54,221 bases of DNA from an uncultured Clostridia bacterium (GTDB taxonomy: Bacteria; Bacillota; Clostridia; Oscillospirales; Ruminococcaceae). The first letter of the stretch is position 1. Every line of letters begins with the position of its first letter. The position numbers and the translations under genes were made by a program. Positions 6,177 through 14,352 of this stretch are shown piece by piece. Below the pieces are notes generated by a model. It saw only the letters and a program-made list of their open reading frames with translations. It was not told the origin of the DNA and made no database searches. The DNA is taken from the NCBI GenBank assembly GCA_944386455.1, contig CALXBC010000015.1, forward strand, positions 1 to 54,221. The letters are read 5' to 3'.

Positions 6177-8269
6177 CATCCCATTTTCATACCGTGCGCC
6201 TGTTTCTTTTCCTCGATCTTCTGCCGCAGCTTCCTTTCAATGACCGCCCGCTGACCGTCCTCGTTTCTGCGGAGGCGATCCGTAAACATACGGGTGAGCT
6301 GAGAAAGCAGACGGAAGGACGCCATGCCAATAGAAGGATTCCGAAGCCTACCGCTGTAATAGCTTTGCAGCAGCCTTGCGGCATACACATTTCCTTGTTC
6401 TGCGGATGCCGACAGCAGAGCAATGCCGGTTTCTACATCCCGATCCGTTTCTTTCCCGAACAGCAGCATCTTTCCAAGCAGATACTGTGCGTATTGATTT
6501 TTTTGTTTTACGGATTCCCACAGCCAGTGTAATGCTTTCTCTGCATCCTTTGGAATCCCGTCTTCACAGAGATACAGTTTGGCAAGGAGATATTGTGCCT
6601 GACTGTTTTTCTGCATGGCGGAGGCAGTAAGCAATCGCTCTGCTTCCTGCAAATTCTTTTCGGTATGCTCACCTCGGAAACAGAATTTACCGAGCAGATA
6701 CTGCGCCCACTGATTTCCGTCATCTGCGGATTCCCGAAGGAGCCGGATTGCTTTCACTTCATCGCTCTGTACGGCAAGTCCGGCAAGGTGCATTTTTGCA
6801 AGGGAGTATTTGGCATAGCTGTTGCCCTGATCGGAGGCTTGTCCGAGCCAGCCTTCCGCTTGCAGGAAATTCTGCTCTATTCCATCACCCAAAAGATACA
6901 GCTTGCCGAGACGGTACTGCGCATACTCGTATCTCTGTTCAGCGGAGAGCAGAAGCCACCGCACCGCTTCAGCCGGATCGTATAGAGGGCTGTCCTTGTC
7001 GAGATATTCTTTTGCTTTGCGGTATTGGAACAGCGGATGGTCGGGATCATTCCACCACTTTTTGGGTACAGACGATTCTGCTCTTGTTTCCTCCGGCTCC
7101 GGTTCATCGGGCGCGAATTCTTCCGGTTCGGATACCGATTCTTCAAAGGTGATGCGGTCATAAAGGATATTCAGCGATTCCTGTATGACCGCATTTTTGA
7201 CTGCCTTGAATTCCTTGTTCTGCGACAGAGGAACGCGCTGTTCCGGCGTATCCTGATAAGTTCCGGTTATGGCGTCCCTCTGCTCGTACCACAGATCATA
7301 CAGCGCAGAGATATCTTTTTCCTTTGCAAGCTCATCGACAACAGCGTTCACAATATTCCGTCCTGCCTGCGGCAGATATCCGTAAATCTTTTTGCCCTTA
7401 TGATGCGCCATCTGCTCGGAGAGCTTCAGAAGCAGGTCGGTGACGATGGGATTATCATAGCTGCCGGAGTTGATGCGGGAGATGATATCCGATAAAATGT
7501 CACGGCTCTTTTGCGTCAGCTCATTTCGCTTGTTTGTCTGCTCCACATACACCTGCAAAAGATCGTGACGAAAAATCTGACGGGCAAACGCCGCCTTGAT
7601 ATTCCGAATCCCAAGTTTTGTGAGATACGGTTCTTTTCCTGCGGAGTAAACCACCATATGCACATGAGGATGATAGCTCTCGTCATGATAGGCGGCGTAC
7701 CACCGCAGATCGGTCAACGGGATTTTCATGTTCTCGGCAATGGTTTCTGCCTGCGAGCGCAGGAGGTTCCGCCATGCGTAGGCGTTGTCATAGCCGAGGC
7801 GGGCGGCGTCTTCACGGCGCAGAGAAATAATGTGCGTATACACATTCCCGTCGTGATTCGCAACTTCCTCCGCCACCTTGGAGAGATTGATCGGTGTATC
7901 CGCATCCGTAAATAAACCGTGCGCACCGCGGCGTTCTGCGCGGGGGCGCTTTGCAATATACGAAACATAATTTTCTCGCTTGCCAATTAAATCTACATTG
8001 TCATCAATGGCGCGGGAGATGAATTCCGAAGCCGTACCTTTACTCGGCTTTGAAATATAATCCTGATACTCAAAGCTGTCTTTTGTTTCGGGAAAATCAC
8101 AGACAAGTTCTTCGATCAGTTTTTGCTGCTCTTTTGTAGCAGGCTGGTGTTTCCATGTGTCATCTATTTTCTGTACGCCCTCACGCTTGGCGATATACTG
8201 AATGAGATGCTCCGAGTGCTGACGGCTGCCTATTTGGAGGTACCGGCTTTTCAAAATGATTTTTGCCAT
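6176..8269 (-). CDS. MobP-type relaxase with C-terminal Sel1 repeats
   Basis: This 697-residue protein nicks oriT and pilots the transferred strand. The N-terminal half carries VYTHIISLRREDA and the histidine triad region WYAAYHDESYHPHVHMVVYS (His195, 200, 202, 204), with a likely catalytic Tyr among YLQIG or YAAY. The pattern is closest to relaxases called MobP3. From about residue 430 to 650 there are about six Sel1-like repeats (AQYRLGKLYLLGDGI, AKYSLAKMHLAGL, AQYLLGKFCFRGE and so on), which form alpha-solenoid protein-binding surfaces. It starts at TAATG, overlapping the mobC stop by one base, and ends AHGMKMG. Confidence 0.88.
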   Translation of the reverse strand: MAKIILKSRYLQIGSRQHSEHLIQYIAKREGVQKIDDTWKHQPATKEQQKLIEELVCDFPETKDSFEYQDYISKPSKGTASEFISRAIDDNVDLIGKRENYVSYIAKRPRAERRGAHGLFTDADTPINLSKVAEEVANHDGNVYTHIISLRREDAARLGYDNAYAWRNLLRSQAETIAENMKIPLTDLRWYAAYHDESYHPHVHMVVYSAGKEPYLTKLGIRNIKAAFARQIFRHDLLQVYVEQTNKRNELTQKSRDILSDIISRINSGSYDNPIVTDLLLKLSEQMAHHKGKKIYGYLPQAGRNIVNAVVDELAKEKDISALYDLWYEQRDAITGTYQDTPEQRVPLSQNKEFKAVKNAVIQESLNILYDRITFEESVSEPEEFAPDEPEPEETRAESSVPKKWWNDPDHPLFQYRKAKEYLDKDSPLYDPAEAVRWLLLSAEQRYEYAQYRLGKLYLLGDGIEQNFLQAEGWLGQASDQGNSYAKYSLAKMHLAGLAVQSDEVKAIRLLRESADDGNQWAQYLLGKFCFRGEHTEKNLQEAERLLTASAMQKNSQAQYLLAKLYLCEDGIPKDAEKALHWLWESVKQKNQYAQYLLGKMLLFGKETDRDVETGIALLSASAEQGNVYAARLLQSYYSGRLRNPSIGMASFRLLSQLTRMFTDRLRRNEDGQRAVIERKLRQKIEEKKQAHGMKMG

Positions 8270-8679
8270 TACTCGTCACCGTTTTGGAATCTCACCGCGT
8301 CCTCCAAGCGGATAGCGCCGCGCAGACGCTTTACTTCCGCAACGCATAGTCCCCGAAGCCGGGAGAGCGTATCCGTATCGATCTGATTGGTCGCCGCCGT
8401 AACATGAAGCACCATACAAAGTTCCACTGCTATTTTAAACAGCAGCGTTGCCATGCGATCCTCGAATGAGTCAAGGCTGCCCTGCATGGTAGAGACGAGA
8501 ACATTCGGCAAGTATTGTTTGTATTCCTCGCTGGCAAGATAACCGCAGTAAAACAAAATCGCTTTCTCTATAAATTCACTGGGACTTTTGCAGTTGTCTG
8601 CTTCATAATTCTTCTGTAATTTTTCTTCTGTAGAGGGGTAGATCCACAGAGGAATGCGTATTTTCTTTTCTTTTGCCAT
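8269..8679 (-). CDS. MobC-like relaxosome accessory protein
   Basis: The 136-residue protein begins with a basic MAKEKKIRIPLWIYPSTEEK and contains SPSEFIEKAILFYCGYL, the ribbon-helix-helix style start seen in MobC and other DNA-bending relaxosome proteins. It is directly upstream of the relaxase, with a one-base overlap of stop and start. It has a good ribosome site (AAGGAG, 11 bases before ATG). The role, binding near oriT and helping the relaxase, is inferred from position and the basic N-terminus. No catalytic motif is visible. Confidence 0.75.
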   Translation of the reverse strand: MAKEKKIRIPLWIYPSTEEKLQKNYEADNCKSPSEFIEKAILFYCGYLASEEYKQYLPNVLVSTMQGSLDSFEDRMATLLFKIAVELCMVLHVTAATNQIDTDTLSRLRGLCVAEVKRLRGAIRLEDAVRFQNGDE

Positions 8680-8689
8680 CGGCGTTCAC

Positions 8690-9042
8690 TCCTTTCCGAT
8701 AGCCACCCAAAAAGCGGCGTATTTACGGGATATATTTGCTGCTCGGTGTACCCGTTCTTGGGAAGGACGGCTTTCAGGTGTACCCAAAGCGGAAAAACCG
8801 AAAAGGTGTAAAACCTTTGATGGCAGTCCGCATTGCGGGCTGCTGTAATTCGGCGGAAGGGGCGTTTACAGCCACCCGCCTTTATCCTGCAACCAAATCG
8901 CAGGCGTAAGCCGGACGATTTGGGGCTGTAGTTCTCTCTGTGCAGACTCTCGCCGAAACCGCCCGAATTTCGCTTTCACCCTGTCGGTCGGGTACTTTCT
9001 CCACCGCTGCGGCAAAGCCGCCGCACGGGGCGGCACGGCGGC
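8690..9042. other. structured non-coding region upstream of mobC, candidate oriT
   Basis: About 360 bases between mobC and the next gene contain no reading frame that I can support but many inverted repeats. Three nested pairs centre near 8900: 8849-8855/8951-8957, 8867-8873/8924-8930 and 8893-8900/8916-8923. There is a separate stem 8823-8831/8835-8843. GTGTACCC is repeated directly near 8737 and 8778, each beside GGG/CCC-rich arms. Placement upstream of mobC-relaxase is where the transfer origins of such elements lie. The nick site is not identified. Confidence 0.5.
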
Positions 9043-9441
9043 TCACAGGGTCGGTTTTTCTTTCCTGACCGCTTTGCCGTCCAAACGGTCGAAGCAGCTC
9101 TCGGTATAGGACAGGTCATGCTCCGATACCATACGGTCGAGGATACGGATCATATCCGCTTCCTTTAAGCTGACCGGATCAGAGAGGCTGTCGTAGAAAA
9201 TCCACTCCGGAGAGTCTGGATCATCCTTGACGAACACATCGTAACCGAGCAGCAATTCCTTGCAGGAACGGTACAGCACAGCGTTCAGCCGCAGGCATCC
9301 CGCGGCGAGTACCGCGGCAGCCGTTTCGGAAAAGTCTGCGGGGATATGATTTTTCATCCGCTGGATTTCACGGTCACTGAGCAGACGCTCATAGGAATAC
9401 CGATTGCCAAGGCTGCGCTGCAATTCTCTTTTGCGGTTCAT
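9043..9441 (-). CDS. uncharacterised 132-residue protein of the conjugative element
   Basis: I do not recognise a family. The N-terminus is basic (MNRKRELQRSLGNRYSYERL) and the body is helical (SETAAAVLAAGCLRLNAVLY, then VSLKEADMIRILDRMVSEHD), with no signal peptide or membrane segment. Its ATG overlaps the stop of the GGCT gene by the ATGA at 9438-9441, so the two are probably translated together. The SD GAGGGG lies within the GGCT tail codons. The product ends VRKEKPTL without the Met-rich tip seen on neighbours. A role linked to the amidoligase-GGCT pair is possible but unproven. Confidence 0.65.
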   Translation of the reverse strand: MNRKRELQRSLGNRYSYERLLSDREIQRMKNHIPADFSETAAAVLAAGCLRLNAVLYRSCKELLLGYDVFVKDDPDSPEWIFYDSLSDPVSLKEADMIRILDRMVSEHDLSYTESCFDRLDGKAVRKEKPTL

Positions 9442-10046
9442 AGGTGCATCCCCTCCGAGAAATAGAAGGGATCGTTCTCATCCATATCCTGCCCGTCCTC
9501 AGTCAGTTCGTCTTCGTCATAGTCCTCCGGATCATAGGAAAAATCTTCCTCCTCGTCCATGTCAAACAGCGTCTGCTGCGGTTCCTGCTGCCGATGGGCA
9601 GCATAGAATTGTCCTGCACTTTCCATAACGGCTTTGTCAAGAACATCGGTATCCAGCCCGCAGTCGTTGTAGCCTTCATAGACCGTTCCGTAATAATACG
9701 GGGACGGAAGGCCGAAATTCATTTTCAGATTCATGATATATACCATTGCATTGACTTCTTCTCCGTCAAGCTGAACGGGAACATTCTGCTTGAAATAGTG
9801 GGAGGGATAGCCCTCGTAGCGGTCGAGCGCCTGTTCGTTTTGCTTCGAGATTTCCCACACCGCCACAGGGACAGAGACGCCTTCCTTTGGTGCGATGGTG
9901 GCAAAAGCGCCGTGCGGCTGTCCTTTGAACTGCAGCGCATAATCTTCGATGACGCCTGTGCCGTACAGCTTTGCGCCGGGACAGCGGTATTTCATCTGAC
10001 GGATATTGAGATTGCTGCCGTAGGCAACATACAATCGTTTGCTCAT
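9438..10046 (-). CDS. gamma-glutamylcyclotransferase-like (AIG2/GGCT) protein
   Basis: The 202-residue product starts MSKRLYVAYGSNLNIRQMKY, where YGSNL is the substrate loop signature of the GGCT fold. VWEISKQNEQALDRYEGYPS holds the general-acid Glu region, and VNAMVYIMN closes the barrel. Family members cleave gamma-glutamyl amides by cyclising the glutamyl group. It directly follows the amidoligase gene, the partner with which GGCT is repeatedly paired in mobile elements, so a make-and-break cycle on a gamma-glutamyl-type linkage is likely. The last 45 residues are a very acidic tail ending FSEGMHL. A GTG at 10061 is an alternative start closer to the AAGGAG. Confidence 0.88.
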   Translation of the reverse strand: MSKRLYVAYGSNLNIRQMKYRCPGAKLYGTGVIEDYALQFKGQPHGAFATIAPKEGVSVPVAVWEISKQNEQALDRYEGYPSHYFKQNVPVQLDGEEVNAMVYIMNLKMNFGLPSPYYYGTVYEGYNDCGLDTDVLDKAVMESAGQFYAAHRQQEPQQTLFDMDEEEDFSYDPEDYDEDELTEDGQDMDENDPFYFSEGMHL

Positions 10047-10064
10047 AACTTTTTCTTTCACTCC

Positions 10065-11081
10065 TTACATCTGCATAGAAAAAGCAGGAGCGGCCTGCTC
10101 CTGCTCATCGGATTCTTTGATTGTTTCTTCCTCTGACGGCTGTTCTTCTGCCTGCTGCTCGGCGAGGCGTTTGGCGGCAAGTCTGGCCTTCTGCGCTTGA
10201 GCCTGCGCCGGATCGCGCCATGCAATATTGCCCTCTAAATTTTTTAGCAGATGCTGGCGGGCGGTTTTGAATTCGTCGCCGATCAGTCCCAGCCGCAAAA
10301 GCCAGGTGCGGAAGGTGTATTTCTCATTTTCCGGCTGCGTCTTGATACGGGACGCTCCCCGCTGCACCAGCGCCTGATGGGAAATGGCAAGGCACAGTTG
10401 GATATATGCCTTGACCTCTCCGGCGTGGAGGGTGGAGTTGAACATACGGAATTCAATCGTGCCTTTGGAGAACACGCTGTGCAGATTGAGGGCATGGTAG
10501 CGGCTGATGTCATAATGATGATAGCGGCTGCCCCTTCCGTTGTACCAAAGTTCTTCTACTTCCTCCATCGTCCGGGGACGCTTATGGTTGAGTTCCTCTA
10601 AAAACCGGGTGTCGGCTTTCAGACAGTATTCCTCCCGATTTACCTGCACCTGCAGTGTTTTGTACAGCAGATCTTCCTTGGACGCCATGATATTCACAAT
10701 ATTGCGAAGCGTCTGCGGTGTGTGGGAGGAGGCGTCCACATGGACATGGAGGCCGCAGGAATCGTTGACTCTTGCGCCGCCTGCGCGGAGCTTACGCACA
10801 AGTCCCTGCACCGTTTCAATATCTTCATACTGACAGATCGGTGAAACGAATTCCACCGAATAGTCCCGGCTTGCCGAACGGTTATTCCTGTTGCGGCATC
10901 GGATGGAGGCGTCGCTCACCACTTTCCATTGACGATTTCGATCATCTCTTACGGTATATGCATCGTATCCGCCGCCGACATGGATGGCCTGCGTATCGAA
11001 ATGTCCGGCGATAATCCGTGCCGCCGCTGCTCTTGTAAGCCCGGTCATCTCGATTTCAATGCCGAAGTTCTGGCTTCTCAA
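10065..11081 (-). CDS. amidoligase family protein (glutamine-synthetase-like fold)
   Basis: The 338-residue protein has FGIEIEMTG at the start (metal-binding Glu residues of the carboxylate-amine ligase core). Then come VEFVSPICQY, CGLHVHVDA, and TIEFRMFNSTLHAGEVKAYI near residues 205-225. These are the ordered motifs of the amidoligase (PF12224-type) family, ATP-dependent COOH-NH2 ligases proposed to join amino acids to peptides or proteins. It is coupled to the upstream DUF6103 gene by a 4-base overlap and followed by GGCT. The substrate is unknown. The C-terminus is a long Gln/Glu-rich region ending AFSMQM. Confidence 0.87.
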   Translation of the reverse strand: MRSQNFGIEIEMTGLTRAAAARIIAGHFDTQAIHVGGGYDAYTVRDDRNRQWKVVSDASIRCRNRNNRSASRDYSVEFVSPICQYEDIETVQGLVRKLRAGGARVNDSCGLHVHVDASSHTPQTLRNIVNIMASKEDLLYKTLQVQVNREEYCLKADTRFLEELNHKRPRTMEEVEELWYNGRGSRYHHYDISRYHALNLHSVFSKGTIEFRMFNSTLHAGEVKAYIQLCLAISHQALVQRGASRIKTQPENEKYTFRTWLLRLGLIGDEFKTARQHLLKNLEGNIAWRDPAQAQAQKARLAAKRLAEQQAEEQPSEEETIKESDEQEQAAPAFSMQM

Positions 11082-11338
11082 GCCTTATCACCGTCCACGA
11101 CGGACTCAGTGCCCACAGCAGAAGAAGGACGGGGCGGTTTCTTTTTCGCCGGGGCTTTCGGCTGTCCGGCGCGCAAGTCAATAAACTCCCGCACATTCGC
11201 AGGCACATATTTACCGTAGAGAGCTTCCGCCGCCCTGATCATTTCATCCTCAAAGGACAGGTCTTTCTGTTTCATATACAACCGTGCGGCTGCCAGTTTT
11301 TCTTCGTCAAAAGGAACATTTACCATTGCTTTTTTCAT
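11078..11338 (-). CDS. DUF6103-like small protein
   Basis: The 86-residue product starts MKKAMVNVPFDEEKLAAARL, followed by YMKQKDLSFEDEMIRAAEAL and YGKYVPANVREFIDLRAG. This is the pattern of DUF6103 proteins common in clostridial conjugative elements. It looks like a ribbon-helix-helix fold (short strand, two helices), so DNA binding is possible. The basic proline-rich tail (APAKKKPPRPSS) is variable. It overlaps the amidoligase start by 4 bases and may be co-translated with it. Confidence 0.75.
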   Translation of the reverse strand: MKKAMVNVPFDEEKLAAARLYMKQKDLSFEDEMIRAAEALYGKYVPANVREFIDLRAGQPKAPAKKKPPRPSSAVGTESVVDGDKA

Positions 11339-11348
11339 GACGCTAACC

Positions 11349-11612
11349 TCACATTTGCATTTTAGGCTGTGCTGTCAGAGCAGGAGAATGCTCCTGTTCA
11401 TTCAAAGCTGTCAGCCCGTTATTGTAATCCGCAAGCATTTTTTCAGCCTCGGTCATAGTTTGACTCCCGTCATACCATCGGGATTCCATCTCAGAAAGGG
11501 TATCCTCGATGGTGTCGCTTACATGGACAGAGTAGCTTTTAGCCGCATCGAGAAACGCTTCACGCCCATGCTTTTTATATATCCCGTAAAGGGATTTCAT
11601 TTTTCCTTTCAT
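11349..11612 (-). CDS. uncharacterised 87-residue protein with Met-rich tip
   Basis: The ATG at 11612 follows AAGGAGAACACT, so the longer upstream reading frame is not used. The product begins MKGKMKSLYGIYKKHGREAF and contains SVHVSDTIEDTLSEMESRWY, a helical body without known motifs. It ends SPALTAQPKMQM, one of the clearest examples of the recurrent C-terminal tip in this element. It lies 10 bases before DUF6103 in the same operon. It is soluble and small, a candidate accessory protein or modification substrate, with no functional evidence. Confidence 0.65.
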   Translation of the reverse strand: MKGKMKSLYGIYKKHGREAFLDAAKSYSVHVSDTIEDTLSEMESRWYDGSQTMTEAEKMLADYNNGLTALNEQEHSPALTAQPKMQM

Positions 11613-11623
11613 AGTGTTCTCCT

Positions 11624-12367
11624 TCACATAGAAAGAACAGGATCGGAGGGTTCGCTCCAATCCTGTTCGCCTGCGCTGCCGCTTTGAAAAAAGGCAACTC
11701 TTTGCTCGGTTGTCATTCCTTCCGCATTGCATTGTATGATCTCATGATTTTCGGGATCGTACAGTGTAATATGCTCGATGGCAGAGGAATTGGTGCAGGC
11801 TGTTTTTACTGCGTCGATCATTTTCGGATGGGTAATCATCCAAATGTCACGGTCTGTTCGTGCGGCTTCTTTCAGCATTGTTTCTATACTTTGTCCGCGT
11901 AAATCTGCAAGAGCAGCGGCACCGTTCAGCCTTTGCCGTACACTGTCGGCTGATTGGTAACGTTCGATGAATAGGATATCATCTCTGCCTCTGATCCCTA
12001 TAACGGACAGAGAAGATTTTTCAGTTGTGCCATAGGGTATAAATCCGTCCTCAAACACACCCTCATCCGCTAAATCTCTTACTTCGTCATGGGAATATCC
12101 CGCGGCAAACATCATCGCACCGAAGATAATTTCATTGCCGAGGATATTGAGTTTCAGGCTCTGCTGAAGGACGGCATCGCTGAAATTGTTTTTTACATAG
12201 CAAAGCGGACGGTATACTTCAAACAATTCCTCTTCCAATGAACTTGTGCCGGCATCAGAACTCTCGTTCATACAGTCTGCAAATGCCACCCAATTGAGTA
12301 CGGCGGTTTTGTCATAGCCGTTCACCATATCGCTGACTTTGGTTATAAAGTCGGTTAACTTTATCAT
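11624..12367 (-). CDS. uncharacterised 247-residue conjugative-element protein (DUF5688/DUF3849-like context)
   Basis: I do not recognise the family firmly. Visible blocks are VYRPLCYVKNNFSDAVLQQS, NEIIFGAMMFAAGYSHDEVR, and a second half with DIWMITHPKMIDAVKTACTN and HITLYDPENHEIIQCNAEGM. There is no signal peptide or membrane span. The first half resembles proteins in these elements that begin with a small helical domain. The ATG follows CGGAGGAATAAAAA. It ends with an acidic stretch and the tip SEPSDPVLSM. It lies in the operon between the 133-residue protein and the small 11349-11612 gene. Confidence 0.6.
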   Translation of the reverse strand: MIKLTDFITKVSDMVNGYDKTAVLNWVAFADCMNESSDAGTSSLEEELFEVYRPLCYVKNNFSDAVLQQSLKLNILGNEIIFGAMMFAAGYSHDEVRDLADEGVFEDGFIPYGTTEKSSLSVIGIRGRDDILFIERYQSADSVRQRLNGAAALADLRGQSIETMLKEAARTDRDIWMITHPKMIDAVKTACTNSSAIEHITLYDPENHEIIQCNAEGMTTEQRVAFFQSGSAGEQDWSEPSDPVLSM

Positions 12368-12426
12368 TTTTTATTCCTCCGTTTCTTTTCTGTGGGGAGA
12401 TGCATTGATTTTCATAGAGGTTTCGC

Positions 12427-12828
12427 CTATTTCATAGATAGCCTTGGATGCTGATCTTCACTGTGATAAACGTCTTCATCCATCACATCCGCGCCGAGCA
12501 TTCCGAGAACATGATCAAGCTGCTCGGCTCCCGAACAGCAGTCCGGTGCGTTCGCAATATAGACGCTGGTCTGCACTGCGTCCTCAGCCAGAAGGATTTC
12601 ATTGGTTTCGTTTTCCTGTTGTTTCTGTAACTGCTGTTGCTTATCTGCAAGGATCAGTTCTTTCAGATATTTACCTTTGTCGGGCTGCGCTTCAAACCAT
12701 TCCCATGCTTCCGTATCCTTGAGAGAAAACTGAAAGGTAAAACGGCGGACTCGGTGTCGGTAATTCTCTTGAGCCAATTTTCTGTTTTCGTTTCTTTGTT
12801 CGTCAGATAGCCATCTTTTTTTAGGCAT
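12427..12828 (-). CDS. uncharacterised 133-residue basic protein
   Basis: The N-terminal third is basic (MPKKRWLSDEQRNENRKLAQ, NYRHRVRRFTFQFSLKD) and is followed by EAWEWFEAQPDKGKYLKELI, which looks like a short DNA-binding ribbon-helix-helix unit. A Gln-rich linker and an acidic tail follow. The tail DEDVYHSEDQHPRLSMK repeats the acidic-plus-Met ending seen in neighbours. The start (SD GGAGGAAAATCGAA) overlaps the end of the NlpC/P60 gene by 8 bases. I infer a DNA-associated accessory protein, with low certainty. Confidence 0.6.
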   Translation of the reverse strand: MPKKRWLSDEQRNENRKLAQENYRHRVRRFTFQFSLKDTEAWEWFEAQPDKGKYLKELILADKQQQLQKQQENETNEILLAEDAVQTSVYIANAPDCCSGAEQLDHVLGMLGADVMDEDVYHSEDQHPRLSMK

Positions 12829-13864
12829 TTCGATTTTCCTCCGTTTCTTCCAAATAGCTGATATACGGGATTTTCAGCCAGTGCGTCCAGCCGGTTTGAC
12901 CGATTGGGGTGCGTATGACTCCGTCATTGGTGTTAGCGGCTTGGATCACTTCGCCGTTTCCGATATAGATACCGATGTGGCCTTCGTGCCAAACAGCCAG
13001 ACCGGGAATTTCGGGAATGGTATCAATCGTGCCTTTCTCCGCAGCGTTTTCATACATGGTATCCGCGCCGATGTCAGGCATACCGTTTGCGCCGATATCC
13101 GTTTGCCCGGTTTCGGTGTTGTACCAGCTATAGCCTTTAATAAGTCCTATACAGTCCGCGGTTCTGCCGCCCAGCCAATTCTGACGGATAAAATCTTCTT
13201 TTCCGCCGACCTCATCGGGATACTGTGTGATCTTGCTTGCCAGCAGCGCTTCATCCAGCACGGAACCGTATGTGCCGTAGACATAGCCCCATCCGTTTTC
13301 CTGCGCATGGATCGCCCACTTTACCAAATCAAGATTGTTTTTGGTTTGTGGATCGGTAAAGTCCGAAATGTCGATTGCCGTAGCGCGGATATTTCCCATA
13401 ACTTTGCCGAAATCTTCGGCTGTGAGCTGTGTGCCGAATGCAGAGTTGACTGCTTGAATGAGCTGTTCATCCGTCTGATCTGCAGTAAAACAGCCCACCA
13501 GCTTGGAAACAAAATCAGACTGTCCGGCATAGTCGGAAAGCGCAAGTACATACAATACCTGCGCCTCCTTGACCTTACCGGCGAAACCGGCGGCCTTCAT
13601 TTCATCCTCGATGTCATACATCGTATTCTCCACAGCCTGAAGCTTTTGCTGTTCCTCGGCGGAGAGGTTTTCCACCACCATCGTCTGCAGGCGGCCGGTA
13701 TCGATCTCGATATCTCCGTTGAAAATAGATACAATCGCCACGATGGGCATAATGATGATAACGATAATCCCAAGCACAATGCCGAGTACGGTTTTCAGCA
13801 CCTTCGGATTGGACAGCAGCGAGACCGCGATTTTTTTCAGCGCGGCGGCAACGGTCGCGCTCAT
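12821..13864 (-). CDS. NlpC/P60 (C40) cell-wall hydrolase of the conjugation system (VirB1-like role)
   Basis: The 347-residue protein has one N-terminal membrane helix (about residues 23-48, VLKTVLGIVLGIIVIIIMPI). A helical middle domain of the kind fused to lysozyme/C40 conjugation hydrolases follows, then a C-terminal NlpC/P60 domain. The catalytic Cys lies in GRTADCIGLIKGY (Cys238) and His in VWHEGHIGIYIGNG (His293/296). It should cut peptide stems in peptidoglycan so that the channel can cross the wall. Its ATG overlaps the preceding gene by 4 bases. The Met-rich tip is absent (ends EENRNA), as in other membrane components. Confidence 0.9.
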   Translation of the reverse strand: MSATVAAALKKIAVSLLSNPKVLKTVLGIVLGIIVIIIMPIVAIVSIFNGDIEIDTGRLQTMVVENLSAEEQQKLQAVENTMYDIEDEMKAAGFAGKVKEAQVLYVLALSDYAGQSDFVSKLVGCFTADQTDEQLIQAVNSAFGTQLTAEDFGKVMGNIRATAIDISDFTDPQTKNNLDLVKWAIHAQENGWGYVYGTYGSVLDEALLASKITQYPDEVGGKEDFIRQNWLGGRTADCIGLIKGYSWYNTETGQTDIGANGMPDIGADTMYENAAEKGTIDTIPEIPGLAVWHEGHIGIYIGNGEVIQAANTNDGVIRTPIGQTGWTHWLKIPYISYLEETEENRNA

Positions 13865-14352
13865 AGCCGCATCTCCATGCCTTGTGCCAGACTGTTTTCA
13901 TAATCCTCCAAACAGGAGTGAAGAGAGACGGTAAAGGCACAGCTAAAAGCGTCCTGTATATCCATCTCCGAACAGTCCCTGATCTTTTTGCAGCCGCATT
14001 CCAGAAGCGTTTTTTGAGAAGGCATATCCTGCATAATAAGCCGGGGATATCCGTTTAAGGATACCGTATCGCCGATCTTCAGTGTTATTCCCATACAGTC
14101 GTGCATCCCGGAGTCATCACCCACAAAGCCCTTGACCTCCCGAAACCATTCGCCGTCGTCGAGATAGAGATAGACCGCGTCCTCATGAAGACCGGTCAGC
14201 GCATTCTTTTCGCTCAACAGTTCGCCGATCTTTTCAAGCTCGTCGGCGGTATCTCTGTTGGTCATGACCGCGCTTTTCAAAACCAGATGTTTTTTGAGTC
14301 CGGCGATTTCTTCCGTCAGCTCATGCACTCTTTTTTCTTCTGCCGGTGTCAT
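13861..14352 (-). CDS. uncharacterised 163-residue protein between virB4 and the wall hydrolase
   Basis: The product starts with a coiled helix (MTPAEEKRVHELTEEIAGLK) and contains a beta-rich part (AVYLYLDDGEWFREVKGFVG, GITLKIGDTVSLNGYPRLIM). Its C-terminal section has Cys residues (LLECGCKKIRDCSEMDIQDA). It starts at TAATG, overlapping the virB4 stop, and ends LAQGMEMRL overlapping the next start, so it is translationally coupled on both sides. I do not recognise the family. Its fixed place next to VirB4 suggests a cytoplasmic accessory of the secretion system. Confidence 0.65.
   Translation of the reverse strand: MTPAEEKRVHELTEEIAGLKKHLVLKSAVMTNRDTADELEKIGELLSEKNALTGLHEDAVYLYLDDGEWFREVKGFVGDDSGMHDCMGITLKIGDTVSLNGYPRLIMQDMPSQKTLLECGCKKIRDCSEMDIQDAFSCAFTVSLHSCLEDYENSLAQGMEMRL

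Noticed and set aside
9444-10136. 230-residue open frame opposite the GGCT gene
   Set aside because: It is a shadow of the GGCT frame, whose YGSNL motif is clear.
12881-13903. 340-residue open frame opposite the NlpC/P60 gene
   Set aside because: It has no ribosome site and no family pattern, while the opposite strand has catalytic motifs and coupled neighbours.
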